In this document: piece after piece, positions 32,783-41,237 of the stretch | Position numbering within the stretch: position 1 is the stretch's first letter | Layout: each line of letters starts with the position of its first letter | From: Elusimicrobia bacterium GWA2_69_24 | GTDB lineage: Bacteria > Elusimicrobiota > Elusimicrobia > UBA1565 | Assembly: GCA_001799695.1 (NCBI GenBank) | Contig: MGTY01000117.1 | Location: 1 to 63,012 of the forward strand | DNA length: 63,012 nt | Direction: 5' to 3' | Made by a program: the position numbers and the translations under genes | Notes under the pieces: model-generated | The model's database searches: none | Told to the model about the DNA's origin: nothing | What the model saw: the letters and a program-made list of their open reading frames with translations, nothing else

Positions 32783-33457
32783 ATGAGAGGCGGCGAACTT
32801 CTGGAGAGCGTCCGCATCCCCGGCGAGGGCGCCAAGCTCTGTCTCTACAAGATGGACGGCGAGTTCGCCATCTGGGTCGAGAACACCGAGCTCATGAACT
32901 CCTTGGCCCACGAGTCCGAGGACGCGCTCGCGGACCTGGGCTGCGCCGGCCTCAAGGATGCCCCCGCCTCCGCGGTGCTCATCGGCGGCCTGGGGATGGG
33001 CTTCACCCTGGCCGCGGCCCTCAAGCGGGTCGGCCCCGGGGCGCGGGTCGTGGTGGGGGAGCTCATGAGCGCGGTGGTGATCTGGAACCGCGGTGTCCTG
33101 GGGCATCTGGCCGGCAATCCCCTGGACGACCCGCGGGTGACGGTCCAGGAGGGGGACGTCGCCAGGATACTCCAGACCGAGGAGAACGCCTTCGACGCCA
33201 TCCTCCTCGACGTGGACAACGGCCCCACCGGGCTGGTGCGCGACACCAACAACTGGCTTTATTCCGAGGAGGGCCTCTACGCCGCCTACACGGCCCTGCG
33301 GGTCAACGGGGTCCTCGCTGTGTGGTCCTCGGCGCCGGACCGGGCCTTCATGATGCGCCTGCAGAAGATGGGTTTCGCGGCCGAGGAACACCGCATCCCG
33401 GTCCAGCCCGAGTTCAAGGACGGCCACGACACCATCTGGACCGCCCGCCGCCTCTAG
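32783..33457 (+). CDS. Spermidine synthase-like/SAM-dependent methyltransferase-fold protein
   Basis: 224 aa. The Rossmann core shows AVLIGGLGMGFTLAAALKRV (motif I, about residues 64-83), VVVGELMSAVVIWNR with the acidic ribose-binding Glu, GDVARIL, and FDAILLDVDNGPTGLVRD (motif II with a double Asp). The layout is that of spermidine-synthase-like proteins, without the N-terminal tetramerisation domain of true SpeE. It is cytoplasmic, and the substrate is unknown. It ends just before an R1 repeat. Confidence 0.75.
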   Translation: MRGGELLESVRIPGEGAKLCLYKMDGEFAIWVENTELMNSLAHESEDALADLGCAGLKDAPASAVLIGGLGMGFTLAAALKRVGPGARVVVGELMSAVVIWNRGVLGHLAGNPLDDPRVTVQEGDVARILQTEENAFDAILLDVDNGPTGLVRDTNNWLYSEEGLYAAYTALRVNGVLAVWSSAPDRAFMMRLQKMGFAAEEHRIPVQPEFKDGHDTIWTARRL

Positions 33458-33465
33458 TGTAGTCC

Positions 33466-33544
33466 CGTCACCCCGGGCTTGACCCGGGGTCCAGGCTTGC
33501 GGCTTAACGGCGTTTTCTGGGTCCCGGCTTTCGCCGGGACGACG
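33466..33544. repeat. Interspersed palindromic repeat, family R1
   Basis: CGTCACCCCGGGCTTGACCC at the left, GGTCCCGGCTTTCGCCGGGA and GACGACGG at the right. It lies between convergent genes, right before the stop of the PilT-like gene. Confidence 0.8.
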
Positions 33545-33550
33545 GCAGCC

Positions 33551-34618
33551 CTACTTGACGATGGAGAGGGCCGACTGCAGATCCTCGGGGTGGTGGCAGC
33601 GCTCCAGCGCCGCCTCCCGCGTGACCACCTTCTTCGCGGCCAGGCGCAGGATGGACTTGTCCATGTTGACCATCCCCGACTTCGCCGCCGAGTCGATGGC
33701 CCCGTAGATCTGCGGGGTCTTCCCTTCCCGGATGGCGCTCTCGATGGCCGGATTCATGAGCATGATCTCCCGCGCCGCGATGAGCCCGTGCCCGTCCGTC
33801 CGGGGGATGAGTATCTGGGCCACCGCGGCCTTGAGGGTCCCGGCCAGGCGCAGCTGGAGCTGGCGGTGCCGCTCCGGGGGGAACATGTTGACGATGCGCT
33901 CGACCGTGCGCATGGACTCGGTCGTGGGCACGGTCGCGAAGACCAGCAGGCCCGACTCGGCCAGGTGCAGGGCCGCGTCGGTCAGGTCCCGGTCGCGCAG
34001 CTCGCCCACCTGGACCACGTCCGCGCTCTGCTTGAGCACGGACTTGAGCGCCGAGGCCGTGGTCTTGGCGTGCAGACCCATCTCGCGCTGGCAGATGATC
34101 GAGCTCCGGGGCGTGAACTGGAACTCGATCAAGTCCTCGATGGTGACGATGTGGGCTTCCCGGGTCTGATTGATCTTCTCGAGCAGGCAGGCCAAGGTGG
34201 ACGACTTGCCCGAGCCCACCCCGCCCGTCACGAGCACGAGGCCGCGCTTGAGCGCGGCCAGGTTCATGACCACCTCGGGCAGCTCCAGGTCCTCGGGGGT
34301 CGGGATCATGGGCGGGATGTGCCGCGCCACCGCGTGCAGGCCTTTGACCTGGGTGGTGATGTTCATGCGGAAGCGCGCGTTCTGGGCCACCGTGACCGTG
34401 CAGTCGAGCTCGAGGTTCTCCTGGAGCACGCGGCGCTGTTCCTCATAGAGGCTCGACAGGAGCACGCGGCCCACCTCGGTGGGGGGGAGCGGCTCGAAGC
34501 CCTGCAGCGGGATCAGCGCCCCCGCGCGCTTGATGAGCGGCGCCTGGTTGGGCACGATGAATATGTCGGACGCCTTTTGGGCGACCGCGGCGCGCAGGAT
34601 GTCGGCTAATTCGGCCAT
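33551..34618 (-). CDS. pilT: PilT/PilU-like twitching-motility ATPase
   Basis: 355 aa, typical length. Walker A is GGVGSGKSST (132-141). The sequence then follows the family: HIVTIEDLIEFQF (Asp box), SALKSVLKQSADVVQVGELR (Walker B with Glu), AESGLLVFATV, MFPPERHRQLQLRLAGTLKA and the C-terminal AIREGKTPQIYGAI. It would power retraction of type IV pili. The His-box motif, normally TLHT, reads TVPT, so the conserved His is replaced by Pro; PilU-like or non-canonical behaviour is possible. It is the last gene of a probable minus-strand unit with recQ. Confidence 0.85.
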   Translation of the reverse strand: MAELADILRAAVAQKASDIFIVPNQAPLIKRAGALIPLQGFEPLPPTEVGRVLLSSLYEEQRRVLQENLELDCTVTVAQNARFRMNITTQVKGLHAVARHIPPMIPTPEDLELPEVVMNLAALKRGLVLVTGGVGSGKSSTLACLLEKINQTREAHIVTIEDLIEFQFTPRSSIICQREMGLHAKTTASALKSVLKQSADVVQVGELRDRDLTDAALHLAESGLLVFATVPTTESMRTVERIVNMFPPERHRQLQLRLAGTLKAAVAQILIPRTDGHGLIAAREIMLMNPAIESAIREGKTPQIYGAIDSAAKSGMVNMDKSILRLAAKKVVTREAALERCHHPEDLQSALSIVK

Positions 34619-34673
34619 GATTCCCCCTGGATGACGGCGTGAAGAGCTAGTTTGCCAACTGCGGGGCCGAGTT

Positions 34674-36515
34674 TCAAGTCGGTTCCTTCCCCGCGATCAC
34701 CGCGAGCACGGCCGCGCCGTAGCGCTCGAGCTTGCTCTCGCCGATGCCCTTGATCCCGCGCATGGCGTCCAAGGAGGCGGGTTTGAGCGCCGAGAGCTCG
34801 GCCAGCGTGCTGTCGTGGAACACCACGTAGGGCGGCACGCCGCGTTTGGCGGCCAAGGCGCGCCGCAAGGCCCGCAAGCGCTCGAAGAGTTCCTCATCGG
34901 GCATGAGCCCCGACCCCGTGTCCCGGGCCAAAGCCTTGGACTTCTTTTTCTTCTTGGCCCGCGGCGCCACGGCCGCGGGCACCCCCAGGCGCACCGCGCC
35001 CTGGTCCTTGCAGAGCGCCTTCCCCGCGTCCGTGATGCGCAAGAGCGGGTACTCGCCCTCCGCCACTTCCAGAAAGCCCTGCACGATGAGCTGGTCTATC
35101 CAGGAGCGCACCGCGGGCTCCCCCTGTTCCTTGAGCAGGCCGAACACCGCCAGCGCGTCATGACCGTTGCGCGTCATGCGCTCATCCGCCCGTCCCAGCA
35201 GCAGATGCGCCACGTAGGTGGTCCCGAATCGCCCGCCCGCGCGCCAAGCCGCGCTCAGGACCTTCTTGGCCGTGAGCCGGGCGTCCTCCGCGGGCAGGCT
35301 CTTGGTCTCGCCCAGGCACACGTCGCAGGCCCCGCAGTCCGCCCCGGCGTACGGCGCCCCGAAATGCTCGACCAAGAGGCGATGCCGGCACACCGGCGCC
35401 ACCGCGTAGCGGCCGATCTCGCGCAATTGCTTCTCGATGGCGCGCTGGCGCTCGGGCGTCAAGCCCTCATCCAGGCGCGAAAGACTGCGGTGCACCGCGA
35501 GGTCCGAGGCCGCGAACAAAAGCACGCACTCGGCCGGGTCGCCGTCGCGCCCCGCGCGCCCCGATTCCTGCTGGTAGTGCTCCACCGAACGCGGCGTGTT
35601 CGCGTGCACCACGAAGCGCACGTTGGAGCGGTCGATGCCCATGCCGAAGGCGATGGTGGCCACCACCACGTCGAGGCGCTCGTTGACGAAATCGTCCTGG
35701 GCGCGCCGCCGCTCCTCGGCCGGCAGGCCCGCGTGATAGGGCGCGCAGGACACCCCCGCCTTCTGCAGCCCGGCCGCTAACCGCTCCACGTCCTTGCGGG
35801 TCTGCGCGTACACGATGCCGCCCGAGCCCGGGTGATTGCGCACGACCGCGAGCACCTGCCCCGCCTGGTCCCGGCGCGGCCCGGCCCGGTACACCAGGTT
35901 GGGCCGGTCGGGGTGGCCGATGAGCCGCAGGGGGCTCCGAAGGGCGAGCTGGGCGCAGATGTCCTCCTGCACCGCGGGCGTGGCCGTGGCCGTGAGCGCC
36001 ATGCGCGCGGCCTTGGGGAAGCGCTCCAGGACCTCGGCGATGCGGCGGTATTCCGGCCGGAACTCGTGTCCCCAATGCGATACGCAGTGCGCCTCGTCCA
36101 CCGCGGCCAGGACCAGCCGCTCGGCCGCGTCCTGCAACAGGTCGCCCGCGAGCAGGCGCTCGGGGCTCACGTAGAGCAGCTCCGTCTTCCCGGAAGCCAG
36201 CCTGCGGTACGCCTCCCGCTTGGCCTCCGCGCCCAGGTTCGAGTGCAGGGAATCCGCGGCCAGCCCGGCCTCGCGCGCGGCGGCCACCTGATCGTCCATG
36301 AGCGCGATGAGGGGGGAAACGACCAGCACGAGTCCCTTGCCCATGGCCGCCGGGAGCTGGTAGCAGAGGCTCTTGCCCCCGCCCGTGGGGAGCACGACCA
36401 GCGAATCCTTCCCCGCCAAAGCCGCCGCCAGCGATTCCCTCTGCAGGGGCTTGAAGGAGTCATAGCCCCAATGGCGCAGCAGAGCCTCTTCCGGGGTCGC
36501 GGGGCGCTGGCTCAT
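34674..36515 (-). CDS. recQ: ATP-dependent DNA helicase RecQ
   Basis: 613 aa, the usual length. Motif I is LPTGGGKSL (42-50), motif II VDEAHCVSHWGHEFRP (DEAH at 140-143) and motif V/VI GMGIDRSNVRFVVH and QESGRAGRDG. The zinc-binding RQC region has CRHRLLVEHFGAPYAGADCG, then CDVC. The C-terminal HRDC domain (about 530-610) ends with ALKPASLDAMRGIKGIGESK. A Lys-rich linker precedes HRDC. RecQ unwinds forked and recombination DNA. It begins 4 bases after the upstream secreted-protein gene. Confidence 0.96.
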   Translation of the reverse strand: MSQRPATPEEALLRHWGYDSFKPLQRESLAAALAGKDSLVVLPTGGGKSLCYQLPAAMGKGLVLVVSPLIALMDDQVAAAREAGLAADSLHSNLGAEAKREAYRRLASGKTELLYVSPERLLAGDLLQDAAERLVLAAVDEAHCVSHWGHEFRPEYRRIAEVLERFPKAARMALTATATPAVQEDICAQLALRSPLRLIGHPDRPNLVYRAGPRRDQAGQVLAVVRNHPGSGGIVYAQTRKDVERLAAGLQKAGVSCAPYHAGLPAEERRRAQDDFVNERLDVVVATIAFGMGIDRSNVRFVVHANTPRSVEHYQQESGRAGRDGDPAECVLLFAASDLAVHRSLSRLDEGLTPERQRAIEKQLREIGRYAVAPVCRHRLLVEHFGAPYAGADCGACDVCLGETKSLPAEDARLTAKKVLSAAWRAGGRFGTTYVAHLLLGRADERMTRNGHDALAVFGLLKEQGEPAVRSWIDQLIVQGFLEVAEGEYPLLRITDAGKALCKDQGAVRLGVPAAVAPRAKKKKKSKALARDTGSGLMPDEELFERLRALRRALAAKRGVPPYVVFHDSTLAELSALKPASLDAMRGIKGIGESKLERYGAAVLAVIAGKEPT

Positions 36516-36519
36516 CCGG

Positions 36520-37545
36520 TCAGCGGTACGGCGTCAGGGGTTCGTAGGAGTATTCGGCCGGCAGGTTGCGCTTCTCGCCGTGCACGATGCCGGTGCCGTT
36601 GATGATGGTCCGCTTGCGCGAGCGCACGTCCTTGACGTACTGTGGCCGCACATGGCGCAGGCGCAGGCGGAGCAGCTCTTCCAGCTTCTGGGCGCTCGTG
36701 GCCTTGGGGTTCTTCTTCACGTAGGCGTCGTACTCCTCCAGGTCCTCGGGGTAGATGCCGCCGTTCTGCACCACCACGTCGAAGAGCATCAGATAGGCGC
36801 GCAGTTCGAAGACCGCGATGCGCACCTGATAGTCCACCGCCGAGTCGTGCAGGTGCAGGGCGGCCCCGATCTGCAAAGAGACGTACTCGGGCGACTGGGC
36901 CAGGGCCACCAGTTCGGCCTTCCACACCGGCTCGAAATGCGCCCCGGCGTACAGGTTCGTCCGGGCCCAGAGCACGCTCGCGTCATTGGCCGACATGATC
37001 CCCGCGTCGGCCGTCCCCATGCTGTAGTCGAGCAAGGACAGTCTGCCCGAGAAGGATGCCGTGCCGAAATCCTTCTCCCACTGCGCCAGCATCCCCATCA
37101 GGCTCTTCAAGTGCTCGGGGGTGAAGAGGGCTCCCAGCACCGCGGGATGGCGTTCGCGCATCCGGATGAGCATCGGCTGCAGCGAGCCCTGTCCCAGGTT
37201 CTGGTTGAGCAGGCCGAGGCTGACCCCCTGGCCGTCGAAATTGCCCGAGATGTTGCCCCAGCCCGACATCCCCTCGAAGCTCCCCGAGATGTTGAGCGCG
37301 ATGGCGATGGCGGCCTGGTCCTTCTCGGTCAGGTTCACGGGCCAGGTGACGCTGCTGAAATCGAGGGCTGCGTGCACGAAGGGCTCGGTGGAGGCGGACC
37401 CGGCTTCCGCCACCAGGGGGACCGCCTGGAATTCTCCCAACGAACCGAAACCCATTCCCGCGGCCGCGCGCTCCGCTTCCGGTCCCAGGGCATGCGCCGA
37501 GACCCCGGCCGACAGCAATAGCGCTAGAACACAGGTTGTCCGCAT
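36520..37545 (-). CDS. Secreted protein resembling a chitosanase/muramidase-like glycosidase
   Basis: 341 aa from ATG 37545. A signal peptide covers residues 1-20 (TTCVLALLLSAGVSAHALG). The most telling stretch is NISGNFDGQGVSLGLLNQN, then LGQGSLQPML, at about residues 98-128, a pattern I associate with secreted glycan hydrolases of the GH46/lysozyme-like superfamily; the acidic residues there could be catalytic. Assignment to a named family needs a profile search. On the minus strand TATACT lies 8 bases before the ATG, so the mRNA may be nearly leaderless. It precedes recQ by 4 bases. Confidence 0.4.
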   Translation of the reverse strand: MRTTCVLALLLSAGVSAHALGPEAERAAAGMGFGSLGEFQAVPLVAEAGSASTEPFVHAALDFSSVTWPVNLTEKDQAAIAIALNISGSFEGMSGWGNISGNFDGQGVSLGLLNQNLGQGSLQPMLIRMRERHPAVLGALFTPEHLKSLMGMLAQWEKDFGTASFSGRLSLLDYSMGTADAGIMSANDASVLWARTNLYAGAHFEPVWKAELVALAQSPEYVSLQIGAALHLHDSAVDYQVRIAVFELRAYLMLFDVVVQNGGIYPEDLEEYDAYVKKNPKATSAQKLEELLRLRLRHVRPQYVKDVRSRKRTIINGTGIVHGEKRNLPAEYSYEPLTPYR

Positions 37546-37630
37546 GTGCAGAGTATAGGATAGACCGTCCCCCGCGCCTAGCCAGGGCCGGGGGGTAATC
37601 CCGAAATCAGGCCCGAGGGCCCATGTTGTT

Positions 37631-37685
37631 GATCCCCCACCCGGCCCTCCCCCACGAAGCGGGGGAGGGCCGGGTGGGGGGGATC
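37631..37685. repeat. Long perfect GC hairpin, repeat family R2
   Basis: GATCCCCCACCCGGCCCTCC pairs with its inverted copy across a short ACGAAG-type loop to form a nearly perfect ~25-bp stem. Variants are at 23011, 38461 and 42319. It ends at the stop codon of the XRE gene. Confidence 0.8.
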
Positions 37686-37890
37686 AGTCGGGGTCGAATT
37701 TCAGGATGTCTCCCGGTTGACAGCCGAGAGCCTGACAGATGCGCTCCAAGGTGGAGAAACGCATGGCCCGGGCCTTTCCCGTCTTGAGGATCGAAAGATT
37801 GGCCAGAGTGATGTCGACTTTCTCTGCGAGGTCGGTGAGCTTTATCTTCCTTTGGACGAGCAGCAGGTCCAACTCGACGCGTATGGGCAT
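37684..37890 (-). CDS. Small XRE-family transcriptional regulator (YozG-like)
   Basis: 68 aa from ATG 37890. The HTH is complete: KIKLTDLAEKVDITLANLSI, LKTGKARAMRFSTLERICQA, ending LGCQPGDILKFDPD. This is the compact Cro/CI-type regulator that is regularly encoded next to DUF2975 membrane proteins, and that pairing is seen here with a 2-base gap. It probably represses its own operon. The stop codon lies in the R2 hairpin. Local GC is lower than in flanking genes. Confidence 0.85.
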   Translation of the reverse strand: MPIRVELDLLLVQRKIKLTDLAEKVDITLANLSILKTGKARAMRFSTLERICQALGCQPGDILKFDPD

Positions 37891-37892
37891 GG

Positions 37893-38381
37893 CTACACCG
37901 TCAACGACGTCTCGTCTCTCAGGAAGAGACATTCCGCGATCAAATCCTGCAGGAGCAGGCAGCCCACGACCAGCGGAAGGATCCCCACGCTGCCGGCCAT
38001 CAGTCCCAGCAGGGCGACAAAACTCTGCCCGCCATTAAGGAACAGCGTGATTTGCGCGGCACCCATGGCAATCACTTCGGCGATCAAAAGCGCGCACCAG
38101 GCCCAGACCGCCTTTCGGAATCGTTCCTTGTATACCGGCAAGGCGGGCAGGCCTTCATAGTAGGCCTTGGCCGTGTTGCCCAAGGAGAAGCAGAGGTATG
38201 CGGAGGCAAGAAGGCCGGCCTCTCGCAGCCAGAAGCGGATTCCTTCAAAGGCGAGCGGAGCGCCAGAATCCGTGTGTACGAACCAAAGCCACAGACTGAG
38301 CGCTGCTTCCGTGACGGTGTAGGCCGCGCAGAAGAGCAGGAGCGTCGGCATATATTTCTGGATGTGATTAATTGCTTTCAT
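37893..38381 (-). CDS. DUF2975-like integral membrane protein
   Basis: 162 aa from ATG 38381, chosen for the GGAGGG ribosome-binding site 8 bases upstream; an earlier ATG at 38405 lacks one. Four hydrophobic segments are visible (about 8-30, 45-65, 87-108 and 118-145). The size and topology fit DUF2975, and the neighbouring YozG-like regulator supports it. No biochemical role is established. It is AT-richer than most of the window, suggesting recent acquisition of the pair. Confidence 0.7.
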   Translation of the reverse strand: MKAINHIQKYMPTLLLFCAAYTVTEAALSLWLWFVHTDSGAPLAFEGIRFWLREAGLLASAYLCFSLGNTAKAYYEGLPALPVYKERFRKAVWAWCALLIAEVIAMGAAQITLFLNGGQSFVALLGLMAGSVGILPLVVGCLLLQDLIAECLFLRDETSLTV

Positions 38382-38460
38382 TTTGATTCCCTCCATGCAT
38401 ATCATTATACGATAAAGGCATATCGAAGGTCAACATCTACTTATTGATAAACGACTACGC

Positions 38461-38547
38461 TATTTCCCCCTGTGGGGGACTTCTCGCGGTGAGCTGGCCC
38501 TGAGCGAAGTCGAAGGGCGCAGTCGACCCGGGCGGGGTGGGGGGATT
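38461..38547. repeat. R2-family GC hairpin repeat (degenerate)
   Basis: TTTCCCCCTGTGGGGGACTT at one end and GGGCGGGGTGGGGGGATTAT at the other. The last bases supply the TAA stop of the minus-strand gene at 38546. Confidence 0.55.
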
Positions 38548-39484
38548 ATCTCGGCAGTATTTCGACGTCGGCCCAGTCGCCCTTGGGGGACAGAGCCTTC
38601 AGGCGGACCTGGGCGTGGGACAGGCGCAGGGTTCGGCCGAGGCCCAGAAATCCCCGAGCCTTCCAGTCGATGTCGCCCTCCGGCTCCCGATACGCGTAGT
38701 CGGCGCCGTCGGCGTGCAGGCGCAGTTTGGTCGCGCCGATGGACGCGTCCGCCAGGGCCAGCGGCACCAGGGAATAGTCCCCGGATCCTTTGAAGTCGTA
38801 GCGCACCAGGAACGCCTTCTCTCCGGAGGGGAACTCCACCGCGGCGCGCCAGTGCGACATCGCATAGTAGTTCAGCTGCTCTCCCTCCGGGCCGACGAAG
38901 ACCCACAGGATCAGGGGATGCGTCCCGGCTCCCGGGTAGGCGGGATGCACGATCACGAGCGTGGCGAAGCCCCCCGAGCTTTTCGAGCCGACGTTCTCCA
39001 GGGGCACGGCGCCGCTGAAGTCGCCGTCGCCCCGGCGCGCCACCCACATCCGCGCATCCTTCCAGGCGCCGTCCCACTCCAGGATGAACGCGAATTCGCT
39101 CGCCGGTCCCATGCGCAGCACTCCGTAGCGCCGCTCGCCGCGCACGGAGCGGGGGAGATTGCGGAACCTGCCCACCGGCATGCGCCGGAGTTCCACGGGA
39201 CCAGCACCGTTGGTGGCCGGGAACCCCAGCGGCCAGCCCGTTTCGACGTAGCGGAACGGGATCCTCTGCCGGCCCATGGTGAGCGGACGCAGCGGCAGGA
39301 CGAGCGAATCGTTCATCTTGGCCGCCAACCCCGTGAAGTCGCAGCCCACGAGTTCCCCGTAGCGCTTGGCGAACCCCGCCTCGTCCATCACCGGCTCCTC
39401 GGCCAGGACGAACGAGGTTCGCACCTCGGCTCGCGATGCCGGAACCGCGCAGAGGAGCAGCAGGAGGACGGTCTTAATTCGCAT
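38546..39484 (-). CDS. Secreted protein of unknown function
   Basis: 312 aa. A signal peptide covers residues 1-19 (MRIKTVLLLLLCAVPASRA). The mature protein is predicted beta-rich with alternating hydrophobic strands (FAFILEWDGAW, THPLILWVFVGPEGE, EKAFLVRYDFKGSGDYSLVP). It has few cysteines and no obvious catalytic motif. The start overlaps the end of the upstream secreted-protein gene by 11 bases, so the two are co-translated. The stop is provided by an R2-type repeat. No family is recognised. Confidence 0.6.
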   Translation of the reverse strand: MRIKTVLLLLLCAVPASRAEVRTSFVLAEEPVMDEAGFAKRYGELVGCDFTGLAAKMNDSLVLPLRPLTMGRQRIPFRYVETGWPLGFPATNGAGPVELRRMPVGRFRNLPRSVRGERRYGVLRMGPASEFAFILEWDGAWKDARMWVARRGDGDFSGAVPLENVGSKSSGGFATLVIVHPAYPGAGTHPLILWVFVGPEGEQLNYYAMSHWRAAVEFPSGEKAFLVRYDFKGSGDYSLVPLALADASIGATKLRLHADGADYAYREPEGDIDWKARGFLGLGRTLRLSHAQVRLKALSPKGDWADVEILPR

Positions 39485-40094
39485 CGATGTACCAGGCCCC
39501 GCACTTCTTCGCGACGCAGAGCGGTTTGTCGAGCTGGGTCACGCCCGAATCCGTGCAGTTCATGGTGCGCGGGTCGCCGCCCAACTCCCAGGCCTGGGCG
39601 CGGGCCGCCGGCTCATGCGCCGCGGCCGCGGCCGTCACCGAACACCCATAGCCCACGAGCCGGCATTGTTCGTCCTTCTTGCAGGCCTGCCATTCGGCCG
39701 GGAACTTCAGCCGCGTGTCGTCATGGCGGAGGACCAGGCCCATCGTCGTCTCGGTCATCTCCGTGGCCGGTCCCAGGGGGATGGAAGGGTCCATCATCAT
39801 GTCGCCCGCGAAGAGCCAGCGCGCACCGACCTCGAACTGGATGACGCAGGTGCTGGGCGGGCTGTTGCGCACCGTCGTCTTCGTCCCCGTCACGCCGTGG
39901 AGCGCATGCTCGATCTTGAAGCGCGTTTCCTTGACGTTCACCGCCGTCACCACGCCGATGAAGGCTATGGGCGCCGCGGCCAGCCGCTCCGAGAAGGGTC
40001 GTGGGTCCGGCTTGATGGAGCACGCCCCAGCCGGCGCGCCGTAGGCAAACAGCGCCGAGGTGAGGACCGTGCCAAGGAGCGGGGGGATGCGCAT
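39474..40094 (-). CDS. Secreted protein with a TIMP/netrin-like N-terminus
   Basis: 206 aa. The signal peptide (PPLLGTVLTSALFAYGAPAG) ends just before ACSIKPDP, so the mature protein starts at or near a Cys, as in TIMP/NTR-type domains. It continues with AFIGVVTAVNVKETRFKIEH and a Cys-containing strand (STCVIQFEVGARWLFAG), also NTR-like. The C-terminal part has eight further cysteines, likely disulfide-bonded. NTR-like bacterial proteins are of uncertain function. It overlaps the next gene by 11 bases. The family call is tentative. Confidence 0.5.
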   Translation of the reverse strand: MRIPPLLGTVLTSALFAYGAPAGACSIKPDPRPFSERLAAAPIAFIGVVTAVNVKETRFKIEHALHGVTGTKTTVRNSPPSTCVIQFEVGARWLFAGDMMMDPSIPLGPATEMTETTMGLVLRHDDTRLKFPAEWQACKKDEQCRLVGYGCSVTAAAAAHEPAARAQAWELGGDPRTMNCTDSGVTQLDKPLCVAKKCGAWYIDAN

Positions 40095-40694
40095 CTAATG
40101 GATCAAACCTTTGGTGAATGCCAGGAGGGATTCTATATCATCCTGGTCCGCGGCCCGAAGCGCGGCTAAGTAGCGTTTCCGGACTTCGCCCTCGGCAAGC
40201 AGATCGCCCGAGGGCCACTCGGGCAGAGGATGTCTCTGGGAATACAGGTAGATGTCGGCCGCCATGCGCGCATGACGGCCATTTCCGTTGCGGAAGGGAT
40301 GGATCCAGGAAAGTCGATGATGCAGGCGGACCGCGCGTTCGAGGATGGACATCCGCTCCGGCTGCATGGAGCTCCAATAACGGAAATCCCCCACCAAGCG
40401 TCCGATCTCCTCCGCGACCTTGTGCGGAGCGACTCCGATGTTGAGCTCCGTCTGACGGTACTTCCCCGCCCAGCGCCAGACTTGGCCGAACATGTCGGCG
40501 TGGACCTTTCGGATGAACGGTTCATCCAGCCAGGCGCCGTCACTGTTCTTGCGCCGGGAGAGATGCTTGTCCATGGCCGCCAGGATGTTCTCCGCCTCGA
40601 TCGTGCAGAGATCCTGGTACGTGATGATCTCTTCGGGGATCAGGCCCTCCGTGTCCTCGATCGGCGTCGCGCCCTCGGGGACCTCGAACCTCAT
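40095..40694 (-). CDS. Mobile mystery protein B (Fic/DOC-family)
   Basis: 199 aa from ATG 40694. The Fic core motif is HPFRNGNGR at 132-140, complete with the catalytic His. The N-terminal PEGATPIEDTEGLIPEEI and FGQVWRWAGKYRQTELNIGV match the mobile mystery protein B family closely. Fic proteins usually transfer AMP or another phosphate-containing group to a target. No inhibitory (S/T)xxxE(G/N) helix is obvious, so control probably comes from the partner. The ATG overlaps the stop of protein A (ATGA at 40691-40694), the canonical arrangement of this pair, known from mobile and accessory DNA. Confidence 0.88.
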   Translation of the reverse strand: MRFEVPEGATPIEDTEGLIPEEIITYQDLCTIEAENILAAMDKHLSRRKNSDGAWLDEPFIRKVHADMFGQVWRWAGKYRQTELNIGVAPHKVAEEIGRLVGDFRYWSSMQPERMSILERAVRLHHRLSWIHPFRNGNGRHARMAADIYLYSQRHPLPEWPSGDLLAEGEVRKRYLAALRAADQDDIESLLAFTKGLIH

Positions 40695-41167
40695 TCGTCC
40701 TCCCAAATCTCGGAGGAACGTTTCTTAAGGAGCCTCTCCGTCTCCGCTTGGACGAGGGCTTCGAGGGCGGTTTCTTCGGGACGCTGCTTTTCCATGGCCA
40801 TGGTTCCGGCCACGGCCCCGACGCGCTTGAGCGCGAGTTTGCGTGCCTGTTCCGTAATGATCTGTTCCAACTGCTTCTCGGGCTGAGGCGCGATGACCAG
40901 CCGGCAGCGCAGAGCATTGAAGATGCGCCGCAGCGTAGTGAGCTGGACGTCCACCTTGCCCTTCTCGATCTTGGCGATGTGGGATTGCGGTAAGCCGCAG
41001 CGCCTGGCCAACTGGGCCTGGGTCATGCCGAGTCGGATCCTCGTCAAGTGGATAAGGCTGTGGACAGCATATTGCCCCGCCCCTTCCGGAGCATTGGCGG
41101 CCCAGCGGACGAACCGGTCAAGTATGCGGCTCATCCCGACGGATCGAGGGATAATCCTATGTGCCAT
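40691..41167 (-). CDS. Mobile mystery protein A (XRE-family regulator)
   Basis: 158 aa from ATG 41167. The HTH is LGMTQAQLARRCGLPQSHIA, KIEKGKVDVQLTTLRRIFNA (about 45-88), followed by the family's LRCRLVIAPQPEKQLEQIIT and a helical tail ending SSEIWEDE. It is the partner of the Fic protein and probably its antitoxin and the operon's autorepressor. Upstream is a near-consensus promoter whose spacer holds one of two identical-looking 15-bp operator half-repeats (41184-41237). Confidence 0.88.
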   Translation of the reverse strand: MAHRIIPRSVGMSRILDRFVRWAANAPEGAGQYAVHSLIHLTRIRLGMTQAQLARRCGLPQSHIAKIEKGKVDVQLTTLRRIFNALRCRLVIAPQPEKQLEQIITEQARKLALKRVGAVAGTMAMEKQRPEETALEALVQAETERLLKKRSSEIWEDE

Positions 41168-41183
41168 GATGGGTTCTCTATCT

Positions 41184-41237
41184 AGTATAATATGCCAAAG
41201 CAGATAAATCAATATTAATTTGATATGCTTAAGCAGA
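41184..41237 (-). promoter_or_regulatory. Promoter and paired operators of the mobile mystery A/B operon
   Basis: Reading the minus strand: TTGATT (complement of 41207-41212), exactly 17 bases, TATACT (complement of 41184-41189). Two 15-bp direct repeats, ATATGCnnAAGCAGA on the plus strand, lie at 41190-41204 (filling the spacer) and 41223-41237, 33 bases apart (about three helical turns). This suggests cooperative autorepression by protein A. Confidence 0.65.
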
